A stretch of 64,000 bases of DNA from Amycolatopsis nalaikhensis (GCF_030264295.1 NZ_CP127173.1:3417501-3481500), one strand, 5' to 3'; shown: positions 28,082 to 37,296, numbered from the stretch's first letter. The notes: generated from the sequence alone by a model not told the origin. Numbers and translations: made by a program.

Positions 28082-28160
28082 GCTGAAGGGGACGTTGGTC
28101 TCATCTGATGCGGTGAAGGGCCCTTTCCTCCCGTCACATGCGAGGAAAGGGCCCTTCAGC
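28082..28160 (-). repeat. 79-bp palindromic element, copy A2
   Basis: Reverse orientation relative to the other three copies. Same length, same GCTGAAGG/CCTTCAGC ends, with an internal GAAGGGCCCTTTC...GAAAGGGCCCTTC hairpin. It lies between the convergent coaX and the small membrane gene and probably terminates both. Confidence 0.9.
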
Positions 28161-28181
28161 TCACCTTGGCCGGGCGGAGCG

Positions 28182-28583
28182 TCAGCCGCGGGCCAGGCGC
28201 CGTCGCTCCAGCACGTACCCCAGCGCCGTCACCGCCAATGCCGGAAAAGCCACCTTCGCCTGCGGGAACCGGGCCGTCCCCGGCGGGTCCACCGCCTTCG
28301 ACCCCGGATAAGCCAGCGCCGAAATCTGCGTCACCCAGTACAGCGAAGCCAGCACCGCCCCGGCGTCAAGCCCGGCCCGCGTCGGTGCCCGCCAAAGCTG
28401 CCACAAACTCGTCGCCCCCAGCGCAAGGCCCAAGCTCATCGTCTGGCCGTTGTGGAACTTCGCGTGCGGCGGCCAAGCCGGATTGTGCACGTGGGTCTCA
28501 TTCCAGTCGGCGCGATACGGGCCGACGGCCGTCACGAGTGAAGTCAGCGAGATCAGGGCTCGCCCCAAGGATTTCCTGCGCAT
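28182..28583 (-). CDS. Small four-helix membrane protein (DUF6640-like)
   Basis: 133 residues with four predicted membrane helices. A polar loop after the first contains NETHVHNPAWPPHAKFHNGQ, a conserved-looking His/Asn/Pro-rich segment. Similar small proteins are grouped as DUF6640, but I am not certain of the match. No function can be given. It lies 33 bp downstream of the SMR exporter on the same strand and might be co-transcribed with it. Confidence 0.65.
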   Translation of the reverse strand: MRRKSLGRALISLTSLVTAVGPYRADWNETHVHNPAWPPHAKFHNGQTMSLGLALGATSLWQLWRAPTRAGLDAGAVLASLYWVTQISALAYPGSKAVDPPGTARFPQAKVAFPALAVTALGYVLERRRLARG

Positions 28584-28616
28584 GACCGCAGTATCGAACC
28601 TCGACTTACATCGAGG

Positions 28617-28931
28617 TCAAGGCAGCAGTTTCAACCCCACGACACCCGCGACGATCAGCGTCAGGCACGTGATCCGCGCGGCCGACGCCGGATCGCCGAG
28701 GGCCACCATCCCGTACACCGCCGTGCCGATCGTGCCGATGCCGACCCAGACCGCGTAACCGGTTCCGAGCGGGATGTCGCGCAGCGCGTACGCCAGCCCG
28801 CTCATGCTCAGTACCAGCGCGACCGCGAACACCACCGACGGACCCACCCGGCTGAACCCTTTGGACGCGCCGAGCGCCGCGGCCCACACGGTTTCCAGCA
28901 AACCGGACAGGACGAGGACGAGCCAAGACAT
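28617..28931 (-). CDS. sugE: SMR-family guanidinium exporter (Gdx/SugE type)
   Basis: 104 residues with four membrane helices. The N-terminus MSWLVLVLSGLLETVWAAAL and the following GASKGFSR match the SugE/Gdx branch of small multidrug resistance proteins, with the essential Glu13 in LLETVWA. This branch exports guanidinium ions. Directly upstream on the transcript is a guanidine-III riboswitch, which independently supports the substrate. The ATG follows GAAAGG. Confidence 0.9.
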   Translation of the reverse strand: MSWLVLVLSGLLETVWAAALGASKGFSRVGPSVVFAVALVLSMSGLAYALRDIPLGTGYAVWVGIGTIGTAVYGMVALGDPASAARITCLTLIVAGVVGLKLLP

Positions 28932-28965
28932 GATCGAGCCTTTCGCAGTGTGTTTGGTAACCACT

Positions 28966-29005
28966 GCGCCGTCTTGTCTTGACCGGGTACGACGCGCTCG
29001 TCCGG
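28966..29005 (-). promoter_or_regulatory. Guanidine-III riboswitch
   Basis: Read on the minus strand, the leader contains CCGGACGAG, then CGTCGTACCCGGTCA, then AGACAAGACGGCGC. This matches, from memory, the Thermobifida fusca ykkC-III aptamer almost base for base, including the pseudoknot halves. It ends 35 nt before the exporter start. A hairpin CGCAGTG/CACTGCG follows at 28944-28967 and could be the expression platform. A TAGCGT -10 candidate lies at 29022-29027. Confidence 0.9.
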
Positions 29006-29025
29006 GACCGATGTCCCTTCCGACG

Positions 29026-29787
29026 CTAGCAGGGCTGAATTCTGCGCGCGCGGAACACCCACGTGCGCAACGGCAGGTCGAACTCACCGGCCGCCGTGTG
29101 CGGGTTCGACGCCAGGAAGCCGCGGATCTCGGCCAGTGCCGCCGCCCGGTCCGCCGGTTCCGCGATGATCAGGTGCGAATGCGTCGCGATCGTTTCCACG
29201 AGGCTTTCCGCCGTGCGGCGTTGCGCGTGGGGGAACGTGCGGCTTTCGAACGGCTCGAACAAAGGGTGCGTGGCCGGCTGCTGGCCGCCGTCTGTCCAGG
29301 CTCGGCTCACGCCCGTGCGGCCGAGTTTCGAGAACTCCGCCACCCACGGCACCGAATCGTCTTCGTAGTTCCACATCGGCACCAGCACGCCGCCCGGGCG
29401 CAGGACGCGGCCGATCTCCGTCATCGACGGCTGGACGTCGAACCAGTGGAACGCCTGCCCGGCGAAAACCGCGTCGACCGACGCGTCGGCCAGCGGGATG
29501 CGTTCCGCCTGGCCGTCCAGTGACGTCGCCGTCGGCGTCACCTTCGCCAGTTCGGCGCGCATTTCCGGGTCGGGTTCGACCGCGGTGACGTCCAGTCCGA
29601 GCGCGACCAGGCCGAGGGTGAGCTTGCCCGTTCCGGCTCCCAGATCGAGAACCCGGCGCGGTGTTCCGGTGACCCCGGAAAGGCCCCACTCGATCGCTTC
29701 CCGCGGGTAATCGGGCCGGTGCTCGGCGTACGCGGCGGCCTGGCTGCCGAACGAAGAAGCCCGCCGGGCGTGTGTGGGATCACTCAC
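29026..29787 (-). CDS. Class I SAM-dependent methyltransferase
   Basis: 253 residues. The SAM-binding motif I is VLDLGAGTGKLTLGL near residue 46, the acidic motif II is VTAVEPDPEMR, and QAFHWFD is typical of UbiE/Methyltransf_11 proteins. Substrate unknown. Its 3' end lies just upstream of the guanidine riboswitch, so it is probably a separate transcript. It is divergent from lysS across 75 bp. Confidence 0.88.
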   Translation of the reverse strand: MSDPTHARRASSFGSQAAAYAEHRPDYPREAIEWGLSGVTGTPRRVLDLGAGTGKLTLGLVALGLDVTAVEPDPEMRAELAKVTPTATSLDGQAERIPLADASVDAVFAGQAFHWFDVQPSMTEIGRVLRPGGVLVPMWNYEDDSVPWVAEFSKLGRTGVSRAWTDGGQQPATHPLFEPFESRTFPHAQRRTAESLVETIATHSHLIIAEPADRAAALAEIRGFLASNPHTAAGEFDLPLRTWVFRARRIQPC

Positions 29788-29862
29788 GGGTCCAGGTTAA
29801 TGGAGAGAAAGGAAAGGTAATCCGGTTGGCGTAGCGTTCGGCCGGGTTCGTACCCTATGGCC

Positions 29863-31374
29863 ATGACCGAAAACCCCGCTTCCACCAGCGAGCCCGCCGA
29901 AGACGAACTGCCCGAGCAGATGCGGGTGCGCCGGGAGAAGCGCGACCGGATCCTCGCCGAGGGCATCGATCCCTACCCGGTCGAGGTACCGCGGACGCAC
30001 TCGCTCGCCGAAGTGCGGGCGGCGCACGAAGGGCTGCCCGCCGACACCGCCACCGGCGAAACGGTCGGCGTCACCGGCCGGGTGATGTTCCTGCGCAACA
30101 CGGGCAAGCTGTGCTTCGCGAGCCTCCGCGAGGGCGACGGCACCGAGCTGCAGGCCATGATCAGCCTGGCGAAGGTCGGCGAAGACGCGCTGGCGGCGTG
30201 GAAGTCCGACGTCGACCTCGGCGACCACGTCTTCGTGCAGGGTGAGGTCATCACCTCCAAGCGCGGCGAGCTCTCCGTGATGGCCGACGCCTGGCGCATC
30301 ACGTCGAAGGCGCTGCGCCCGCTGCCGGTCGCCCACAAGGAGCTGGCCGAGGAGACGCGGATCCGCCAGCGCTACGTCGACCTCATCCTGCGCCCGCGCG
30401 CGCGGGACGTCGTGCGCACGCGCGCCGGCGTCGTCCGGTCGCTGCGGGAGTCGTTCCACCGGCGCGGGTTCACCGAGGTCGAGACGCCGATGCTGCAGAC
30501 GCTGCACGGCGGCGCCGCGGCGCGCCCGTTCGTCACGCATTCGAACGCCTTCGACCTGGAGCTGTTCCTGCGGATCGCGCCGGAGCTGTACCTCAAGCGC
30601 TGCGTCGTCGGCGGCATCGAGAAGGTTTTCGAGATCAACCGCAACTTCCGCAACGAAGGCAGCGACTCTTCGCACTCGCCGGAGTTCGCGATGCTCGAGT
30701 ACTACGAGGCGTACGCCACGTACGACACGAATGCCGTGATGACGCGGGAGCTGATCCAGGAGGCCGCGCAGACGGTGCTGGACACTTTGGTCGTCACCCT
30801 GCCCGACGGTTCGGAGTACGACCTGTCCGGCGAATGGACCACACTCGGAATGTACGAGTCGTTGTCCGATTCACTCGGCGAAGAGGTGACGCCGGAGACG
30901 CCCGCCGCCAAACTGCACGGATTCGCGCAGGCCAGGGGCCTGGAAGTGGATCCGAAGCTCGGGCACGGGAAGCTCGTCGAGGAACTGTGGGAACACCTCG
31001 TCGGAGATCACCTGCACGCACCGACGTTTGTCCGTGATTTTCCGCTGGAGACCTCGCCATTGACGCGGCAGCACCGCTCGCGGGCCGGCGTGGCCGAGAA
31101 GTGGGACCTCTACGTGCGCGGATTCGAACTGGCCACCGGTTACTCGGAGCTGGTCGATCCGGTCGTCGAACGGGAACGGCTCACCGAACAGTCCCGGCTG
31201 GCGGCGCAGGGCGATAGCGAAGCCATGCGCCTCGACGAGGATTTCCTGCGGGCCCTGGAGTACGGAATGCCGCCGAGCGGCGGCGTCGGAATGGGGATCG
31301 ACCGGCTCCTCATGGCGCTGACCGGTCTCGGTATCCGGGAGACGATCCTCTTCCCGCTGGTGCGTCCCGAATAA
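29863..31374 (+). CDS. lysS: Lysyl-tRNA synthetase, class II
   Basis: About 503 residues. The N-terminal OB fold ([17 protein letters not shown]) is followed by class II motif 2 ([20 protein letters not shown] near residue 260) and motif 3 ([15 protein letters not shown] near 480). ATG 29863 lies 7 nt after a TACCCT -10 (29851-29856) with TTGGCG at 29826, so the transcript is probably leaderless; ATG 29857 touches the -10 and is less likely. No extra N-terminal membrane domain (as in LysX) is present. Confidence 0.95.
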   Translation: MTENPASTSEPAEDELPEQMRVRREKRDRILAEGIDPYPVEVPRTHSLAEVRAAHEGLPADTATGETVGVTGRVMFLRNTGKLCFASLREGDGTELQAMISLAKVGEDALAAWKSDVDLGDHVFVQGEVITSKRGELSVMADAWRITSKALRPLPVAHKELAEETRIRQRYVDLILRPRARDVVRTRAGVVRSLRESFHRRGFTEVETPMLQTLHGGAAARPFVTHSNAFDLELFLRIAPELYLKRCVVGGIEKVFEINRNFRNEGSDSSHSPEFAMLEYYEAYATYDTNAVMTRELIQEAAQTVLDTLVVTLPDGSEYDLSGEWTTLGMYESLSDSLGEEVTPETPAAKLHGFAQARGLEVDPKLGHGKLVEELWEHLVGDHLHAPTFVRDFPLETSPLTRQHRSRAGVAEKWDLYVRGFELATGYSELVDPVVERERLTEQSRLAAQGDSEAMRLDEDFLRALEYGMPPSGGVGMGIDRLLMALTGLGIRETILFPLVRPE

Positions 31375-31415
31375 CCCGGCCGTGTGAGGATAGCCGCCGG
31401 TTATCCCAATGAGAT

Positions 31416-31444
31416 TTGCGCTCGCTTCCGGAAGCGGGTACTAA
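31416..31444 (+). promoter_or_regulatory. Probable lsr2 promoter
   Basis: TTGCGC (31416-31421), 17 bp, TACTAA (31439-31444), which would leave a leader of about 70 nt before the lsr2 RBS. The spacer contains the palindrome CTTCCGGAAG. Confidence 0.5.
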
Positions 31445-31522
31445 TGTTCTGGACAAAGACTTCTGTCCCGGGGCTCGCCCCGTAACCCCAGATCATTGCG
31501 CAAGCCCCGCAGGAGGAAACAG

Positions 31523-31873
31523 ATGGCACAGAAGGTGCTCGTCTCGCTGGTCGACGACCTGGACGGCAGTGAGGCGGAAGAGACCGTCGAGTTCGGTTTG
31601 GACGGCGTCAGCTACCAGATCGACCTCTCCTCGGAAAACGCCGAGGAGCTGCGTGACGCGCTCGCTCAGTATGTCGAGCACGCTCGTCGTGCGGGTGGGC
31701 GCAAGCGCGCTTCGGTGCGCCCGGTAGCGGGTAAGGGCTCGGCGCGGCCCGCCGCGGTGGACCGCGAGCAGAACCAGGCCATTCGGGCGTGGGCGCGCAA
31801 GAACGGTTACGCGGTTTCGGACCGGGGCCGGATCCCGTCCGAGGTGGTCGAGGCGTACCACAAGAAGAACTGA
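31523..31873 (+). CDS. lsr2: Lsr2 nucleoid-associated protein
   Basis: 116 residues. An xenogeneic silencer that coats AT-rich DNA. The N-terminal dimerisation domain starts [18 protein letters not shown] and continues with [15 protein letters not shown]. The C-terminal DNA-binding domain contains [19 protein letters not shown], with the AT-hook-like RGR that inserts in the minor groove, and ends VVEAYHKKN. Strong RBS AGGAGG (31511-31516). It lies between lysS and clpC as in M. tuberculosis, although an inserted AraC/DinB/FhuF block separates it from clpC here. Confidence 0.97.
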   Translation: MAQKVLVSLVDDLDGSEAEETVEFGLDGVSYQIDLSSENAEELRDALAQYVEHARRAGGRKRASVRPVAGKGSARPAAVDREQNQAIRAWARKNGYAVSDRGRIPSEVVEAYHKKN

Positions 31874-31958
31874 GGTTCGTCGTCGCGCGCGTATTCGCGG
31901 GTCGCTGACCAGCGCTGATCGGCGGGCGGACGGACTGAAGACGCGGGGTTTGCGGTGA

Positions 31959-31992
31959 GGCCGCCGGGCGAATTCGCCCGGCGGCCTTTCTT
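31959..31992. terminator. Rho-independent terminator of lsr2
   Basis: A perfect 28-bp palindrome GGCCGCCGGGCGAA/TTCGCCCGGCGGCC followed by TTTCTT. It lies between convergent lsr2 and the araC-type gene, whose stop begins at its last base. Confidence 0.9.
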
Positions 31993-32807
31993 CATGTCCG
32001 ATCCTTGTCCGGTCTTCGCGCCCGGTCGGCGCGCGCGTACTCGCCGGGCGACTGACCGGTCACGGTCCGGAAATCGCGGATGAAGTGCGACTGGTCGCTA
32101 TAGCCCAGTCGAACCGCCAGACCGGCGTAATCCGGCGCGCCTTCGGTGATCCGCTGAGCGGCGTCGTTGAGGCGGTATATCCGGATCGCCCACTTGGGTG
32201 GGCAGCCGACGTGTTCGGCGAACAGCCGCTGCAGCGACCGGGTGGTCAGTCCAGTATCCGCGCACAGGTGCGCCACCCGGGTAATTCCCGGGTCCCGCGC
32301 GATTGATTCCACGGCTTCCGCCGCCTGCCGGGCCGACGGCGAGAGGGTGACCGGATTTGCGATCAGCAAGTTGTCGATCGCACGAACCATTTGCGCGTCG
32401 TCGGCCGCGGTCCGCACCGATTCCGCGGCGTCGATCGCGGCCGGCCCGAAAACGTCCGTGAGCGGGACAGCTCGATCGGCGATGTCACGCACCGGGCCGT
32501 CGAGGAACGCCCGGAAGCAGCCGGGCCGGAAACGCACGCCGAGGCCCTGCACGCGGCCTTCGAGCCGGTGGGAAAAGACGTCGCGGCCGGGGCCGTGGAC
32601 CCCGGAGGCGCCGTCGAAGAACGCGGCGTGCACCGAGAGGTTCGGCAGCACGCGTTGTTCGTGGGGCGGCAGGCCGCGCCGGTCCCAGCGCAGGATCCAG
32701 TGGTATTCGACGAGCTCCGCCAGCTCGGGCGCGGGCGGGTGCCTGGTCAGGGTGAACATCTCGCGTGCGGTGGCTTCGGCCACGATGCCGCGCGGGATCC
32801 GGTGCAC
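31992..32807 (-). CDS. AraC-family transcriptional regulator
   Basis: About 271 residues with a GTG start (VHRIPRGIV). The N-terminal ligand/dimer domain contains PAPELAELVEYHWILRWD near residue 29. The C-terminal double helix-turn-helix has TGLTTRSLQRLFAEHVG and LAVRLGYSDQSHFIRDFRTVTG, ending GQSPGEYAR, the AraC signature. Start is uncertain: an ATG at 32873 would overlap the divergent neighbour's start codon, while ATG 32759 would cut into conserved sequence. It probably regulates the divergent DinB-like gene (inference from arrangement). Confidence 0.85.
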   Translation of the reverse strand: MHRIPRGIVAEATAREMFTLTRHPPAPELAELVEYHWILRWDRRGLPPHEQRVLPNLSVHAAFFDGASGVHGPGRDVFSHRLEGRVQGLGVRFRPGCFRAFLDGPVRDIADRAVPLTDVFGPAAIDAAESVRTAADDAQMVRAIDNLLIANPVTLSPSARQAAEAVESIARDPGITRVAHLCADTGLTTRSLQRLFAEHVGCPPKWAIRIYRLNDAAQRITEGAPDYAGLAVRLGYSDQSHFIRDFRTVTGQSPGEYARADRARRPDKDRT

Positions 32808-32871
32808 GAGCCAACGGTAGCTGTCGCGTTCGTCCAAGACGGCCCGGCGGGCGGGCGGGTTGGATCCGGGC

Positions 32872-33423
32872 ATGACTGCCTCGCTCCTGCGGCCCGCCGC
32901 GGCCGAATTCCTCCGGGTCACCCACGGGGTGCGCGACCTGTCCGCCGCCACGCCGTGCGCCGGGTTCGACGTCCGTGGGCTGCTGCACCACCTCCTGTAC
33001 TGGGGGCCGTGGCTGATCGCCGCGGGACGCCGGGAGGAGCCGCCCGCTCCGGCTTCGGGTTCGCTGGTCGCGGACGACTGGCGTGGGGCGCTGGAGAAGC
33101 AGACGGAGACGCTCGTGGAGGTCTTTTCGGCGCCAGGGTCGGGGACGACGTTCCTGGGCACGGCGGAGCTGCCCGTGTCGGTGGTCGGGGACATGGTGCT
33201 GGGCGAGTTCGTCCTGCACGGGTGGGACCTGGCGCGGGCGAGCGGCCAGTCGCTGCGGTGCGCTCCGGAGGCCGCGGTGGCGGTGTTCGAGCCCGCTGTG
33301 GTGATGGGTGAGCAGGCGCGGGCGATGGGGGTCTACGGGCCCGCTGTCGAGGTGGCTGTGGACGCGTCGCCGCTGGAGCGGGCGTTGGGGGCTTCGGGGC
33401 GCGACCCGGCCTGGATGCCTTGA
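32872..33423 (+). CDS. DinB/TIGR03086-type metal-binding protein
   Basis: 183 residues of the mycothiol-dependent maleylpyruvate isomerase/DinB-like four-helix family. Metal-ligand candidates lie in GLLHHLLYW near residue 42 and VLHGWDLARA near 118, preceded by DLSAATPCAGFDVR, a typical family segment. Members act as thiol-dependent or metal-binding enzymes of unknown substrate. ATG 32872 is used; a TTG four codons upstream is the alternative. Divergent from the AraC gene. Confidence 0.8.
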   Translation: MTASLLRPAAAEFLRVTHGVRDLSAATPCAGFDVRGLLHHLLYWGPWLIAAGRREEPPAPASGSLVADDWRGALEKQTETLVEVFSAPGSGTTFLGTAELPVSVVGDMVLGEFVLHGWDLARASGQSLRCAPEAAVAVFEPAVVMGEQARAMGVYGPAVEVAVDASPLERALGASGRDPAWMP

Positions 33424-33498
33424 GCGGTTGTCCACAGGTCGGCCGAGATGTGGACAGCTTGGGCGGCTGAGCCCTGGCGAGGGGGGCCGGTCGGCCGA

Positions 33499-33577
33499 GC
33501 TGAAGGGTCCTTTCCTCGCATCAGATGCGAGGAAAGGACCCTTCACCGCATCAGATGAGACGAACGTCCCCTTCAGC
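33499..33577 (+). repeat. 79-bp palindromic element, copy A3
   Basis: Arms GAAGGGTCCTTTCC and GGAAAGGACCCTTC. Relative to copies A1 and A2, both arms have changed (C to T, G to A) so that pairing is kept. The loop has CTCGCATCAGATGCGAG, a nested hairpin. It lies between the convergent DinB-like and FhuF-like genes. Confidence 0.9.
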
Positions 33578-33606
33578 ACGCCCGGGCCACGCGACTTTGC
33601 CGCTGG

Positions 33607-34395
33607 TCAGGGGCCGGACCGCGGGGTACAGGTGCGCGGGCAGCCGTCGCACTCGGACTCGCTCGGGAGCAGGTACGAGAAGCAGCAGCTCTGCCGCCGC
33701 CGCGTCCACTCCCGCCCCTCGGCCAGGCGCAACGTCGATGCCGACGTCAGCGGCGGGTACCGGGCGTCGAGCACCAGGGCCGCGTCGGCGACGCCCGCCC
33801 CCTCGGCCTCCGGGGTTCCGCCCTGGCGGCCCGCCCACCACAGCGAGTTCTCCAGCGCGTCGGTCGCCGCGGCCCAGAGCGTTCGGCGGCCCAGCCTGCT
33901 GACCTGCGCGTACGCCTGGACGAACCGGGTCACGTGGGCGAGGTACCTGGCCCGCAGCACCGCCGCCAAGGCCCGCTCGTCGCGCACCACCGTCGCCTCC
34001 GGGCGGGCCGACCCCGGGTCCGTCGGGAGGCAGTGGAACGCCTCGCCGAGCACCGCCATCCCGTCCGGGTGGGGCTGGTCGTCGGCCAGGCCGAACGCCA
34101 GCTCCTCCGGCCTCAACGACGGCACCCGCCGCTCGTGGTGGAGCAGCAACGCTCCGACGTACGCCGGGACGTGCAAATACCAGCTCAGGACGTAGCTCGC
34201 CGTCGTCCGGCCGGGTGCTTCCTGGTGCTCGCGCCGCAGCCACTCGCCGAGCAGGCCGTGCCACTCCGTGAAGTACCCGGGCTTCGCCAGCAGCTCCGAG
34301 CAGCGGATCCAGCCCGCCGGGACGTCCCGTCGCAGCGCACGCCGCCCGAGTGACGACGCCAGGCCGTCGTCAAGCTCTCGCGTGCTCTGCCTCAC
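33607..34395 (-). CDS. FhuF-like (2Fe-2S) ferric siderophore reductase family protein
   Basis: 262 residues. The C-terminal cluster motif is CCFSYLLPSESECDGCPRTC, the C-C-x10-C-x2-C iron-sulfur signature of FhuF and related siderophore reductases. The rest is mostly helical, as in IucA/FhuF-type folds. It would release iron by reducing ferric siderophores in the cytosol. An iron-regulatory box lies 10 bp upstream of the GTG start (RBS AGGAGGAA). No siderophore transport genes are adjacent. Confidence 0.85.
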   Translation of the reverse strand: MRQSTRELDDGLASSLGRRALRRDVPAGWIRCSELLAKPGYFTEWHGLLGEWLRREHQEAPGRTTASYVLSWYLHVPAYVGALLLHHERRVPSLRPEELAFGLADDQPHPDGMAVLGEAFHCLPTDPGSARPEATVVRDERALAAVLRARYLAHVTRFVQAYAQVSRLGRRTLWAAATDALENSLWWAGRQGGTPEAEGAGVADAALVLDARYPPLTSASTLRLAEGREWTRRRQSCCFSYLLPSESECDGCPRTCTPRSGP

Positions 34396-34404
34396 CGTTC
34401 CTCC

Positions 34405-34423
34405 TTAGGTTTGGCTTACCTTA
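34405..34423. promoter_or_regulatory. DtxR/IdeR iron box
   Basis: TTAGGTTTGGCTTACCTTA matches the 19-bp IdeR/DmdR consensus TTAGGTTAGGCTAACCTAA at 16 positions. It lies 10 bp before the FhuF-like gene, so that gene should be repressed when iron is plentiful. Confidence 0.9.
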
Positions 34424-34475
34424 GCGATTCCGCCGATCGGGTGGCGGTCCAGGGCGGCACTCCCAGGTTGCGGAC

Positions 34476-34494
34476 TGTTCGCGGTGAGCGGACA
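34476..34494. promoter_or_regulatory. ClgR operator upstream of clpC
   Basis: TGTTCGCGGTGAGCGGACA fits the CGC-N5-GCG ClgR motif with one arm mismatch. ClgR activates clp protease genes in Corynebacterium, Streptomyces and mycobacteria, which fits its place before clpC. Confidence 0.7.
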
Positions 34495-34736
34495 CCGCGC
34501 GGATGGCGGAATCCGGATGGCCGTCCGCACGTTGGGCTTGACGTAAAGGTGCAGGGCAACCTGATGATGGGAGCACCCGGCAGACCCCACGTCCGGGTGC
34601 GGAAAAGACCGCCGACAGCCGTAGTGGTACGCCAGCGCGACGACTTGGCTACTAGAGTGGTCTCACGGTGCTGAATCCATCGCGGGTGAAAGCACGATGG
34701 AAACGGGCCGCCGGCGCAGCAGTCGAGGGAGTGCAC

Positions 34737-37296
34737 ATGTTTGAGAGGTTCACCGACCGCGCGAGGCGGGTGGTCGTCCTGGCTCAAGAAGAGGCCAGGA
34801 TGCTCAACCACAACTACATCGGCACCGAGCACATCCTCCTGGGTCTGATCCACGAGGGTGAGGGTGTCGCCGCCAAGGCGCTGGAGTCGCTGGGCATCGC
34901 CCTGGAGGGCGTGCGCCAGCAGGTCGAAGAGATCATCGGCCAGGGCCAGCAGGCGCCGAGCGGGCACATCCCGTTCACGCCGCGGGCGAAGAAGGTGCTT
35001 GAGCTGTCGCTGCGCGAAGCGCTGCAGCTCGGCCACAACTACATCGGCACCGAGCACATCCTGCTGGGCCTGATCCGCGAGGGCGAGGGCGTCGCCGCGC
35101 AGGTGCTGGTCAAGCTCGGTGCGGACCTGAACCGCGTCCGGCAGCAGGTGCTCCAGCTGCTCTCGGGCTACCAGGGCAAGGAGTCCACCGAAACCGGTTC
35201 CGGCGGCCGTGGTGAGGGCACCCCGTCGTCGTCGCTGGTGCTGGACCAGTTCGGCCGCAACATGACCGTGCTCGCCCGCGAGGGCAAGCTCGACCCGGTC
35301 ATCGGGCGCGGCAAGGAGATCGAGCGGGTCATGCAGGTGCTGTCCCGCCGGACCAAGAACAACCCGGTGCTCATCGGCGAGCCGGGCGTCGGCAAGACCG
35401 CCGTCGTCGAGGGCCTCGCGCAGAGCATCGTCAAGGGCGAGGTGCCCGAGACGCTCAAGGACAAGCAGCTCTACACGCTGGACCTTGGCTCCCTGGTCGC
35501 CGGCTCCCGCTACCGCGGTGACTTCGAAGAGCGCCTGAAGAAGGTGCTCAAGGAGATCAAGACCCGCGGCGACATCATCCTGTTCATCGACGAGCTGCAC
35601 ACGCTGGTCGGGGCGGGTGCCGCCGAGGGCGCGATCGACGCGGCTTCGATCCTGAAGCCGATGCTCGCCCGCGGTGAGCTGCAGACGATCGGCGCGACCA
35701 CGCTCGAGGAGTACCGCAAGTACATCGAGAAGGACGCCGCCCTCGAGCGCCGGTTCCAGCCGATCCAGGTCGGCGAGCCGTCGCTGGAGCACACGATCGA
35801 GATCCTCAAGGGCCTGCGCGACCGGTACGAGGCGCACCACCGCGTCTCGATCACCGACTCGGCGCTGGTCGCCGCCGCGACCCTGGCGGACCGGTACATC
35901 AACGACCGGTTCCTCCCGGACAAGGCGATCGACCTGATCGACGAGGCCGGCGCCCGGATGCGCATCCGCCGGATGACCGCGCCGCCGGACCTGCGCGAGT
36001 TCGACGAGAAGATCGCGAACGTCCGCCGCGACAAGGAGTCCGCGATCGACGCGCAGGACTTCGAGCGGGCCGCCCGCCTGCGCGACGAGGAGAAGACGCT
36101 CCTCGGCCAGAAGGGCGAGCGGGAGAAGCAGTGGAAGGACGGCGACCTCGACGTCGTCGCCGAGGTCGACGACGAGCAGATCGCGGAGGTGCTGGCCAAC
36201 TGGACCGGCATCCCGGTGTTCAAGCTGACCGAGGAGGAGACCACCCGGCTGCTGCGCATGGAGGACGAGCTCCACAAGCGCATCATCGGCCAGGAGGACG
36301 CGGTCAAGGCCGTCTCGCAGGCGATCCGCCGTACGCGTGCCGGCCTGAAGGACCCGAAGCGCCCGTCGGGCTCGTTCATCTTCGCCGGCCCGTCCGGTGT
36401 CGGTAAGACCGAGCTGTCGAAGGCGCTGGCCTCGTTCCTGTTCGGCGAGGACGACGCGCTCATCCAGATCGACATGGGTGAGTTCCACGACCGCTACACC
36501 GCTTCGCGGCTCTTCGGTGCCCCTCCGGGCTACGTCGGCTACGAAGAGGGCGGGCAGCTGACCGAGAAGGTGCGGCGCAAGCCGTTCTCGGTGGTGCTGT
36601 TCGACGAGATCGAGAAGGCGCACCAGGAGATCTACAACACGCTCCTGCAGGTGCTGGAGGACGGCCGCCTGACCGACGGTCAGGGCCGCACGGTCGACTT
36701 CAAGAACACGGTCCTCATCTTCACGTCCAACCTGGGCACGTCGGACATCTCGAAGTCCGTCTCGCTCGGGTTCGCCGGGTCCAACGACACCGGCACCCGG
36801 TACGAGAAGATGAAGCAGAAGGTCAACGAGGAAATGAAGAAGCATTTCCGCCCGGAGTTCCTGAACCGGATCGATGACATCATCGTGTTCCACCAGCTGA
36901 CGCAGGAACAGATCATCCAGATGGTCGACCTGATGATCGGCCGGGTCGAGACGCAGCTCAAGGCCAAGGACATGGAGCTGGAGGCTCACGGCGAAGGCGA
37001 AGGCCCTGCTGGCCAAGCGCGGCTTCGACCCCGTGCTGGGCGCGCGGCCGCTGCGCCGCACGATCCAGCGCGAGATCGAGGACCAGCTGTCGGAGAAGAT
37101 CCTCTTCGGCGAGGTCGAGCCCGGCCAGATCATCCTGGTCGACGTCGAGGGCTGGAGCGGCAACCCCGAGGACAAGGACGACCAGGCCCGGTTCACCTTC
37201 CGCGGTGAGCGCAAGCCGTCGTCGGTCCCGGACGCCCCGCCGGTCAGCATCGGCGCCGGTCACGAGGAGCAGGGCGGCGAAGCCGAAGGCGAGTGA
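34737..37296 (+). CDS. clpC: ClpC AAA+ unfoldase, apparent frameshift at 36984
   Basis: Regulatory ATPase of the ClpC-ClpP protease. Double Clp-N repeat at residues 1-145 ([20 protein letters not shown]), Walker A GEPGVGKT near 215, a UVR/coiled-coil middle region near 420-460, and a second Walker A GPSGVGKT near 552. At 36982-36988 the sequence reads GAGGCTC where GAGCTC is required. Deleting one G restores [18 protein letters not shown] and the conserved C-terminus ending at 37296, about 852 residues. Unrepaired, the frame ends at 37208 with a nonsense tail. Loss of an essential gene is unlikely, so a sequencing error is the better reading. Confidence 0.94.

Larger units (their letters stand above)
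34396..34736. other. Divergent fhuF-clpC regulatory region
   Basis: 341 bp without a gene. From left to right it holds the fhuF RBS and iron box, a ClgR-like operator, and a candidate -35 TTGACG at 34538-34543 without a good -10. About 200 bp of clpC leader follows with TTGGCT and TAGAGT elements near 34645-34657. The clpC RBS is GAGGGA (34725-34730). Nothing else is recognised. Confidence 0.7.

Noticed and set aside
34416..37250. 944-residue minus-strand open frame opposite clpC
   Set aside because: Its Leu/Arg/Asp-rich composition mirrors clpC codon bias; clpC is unmistakable on the plus strand.
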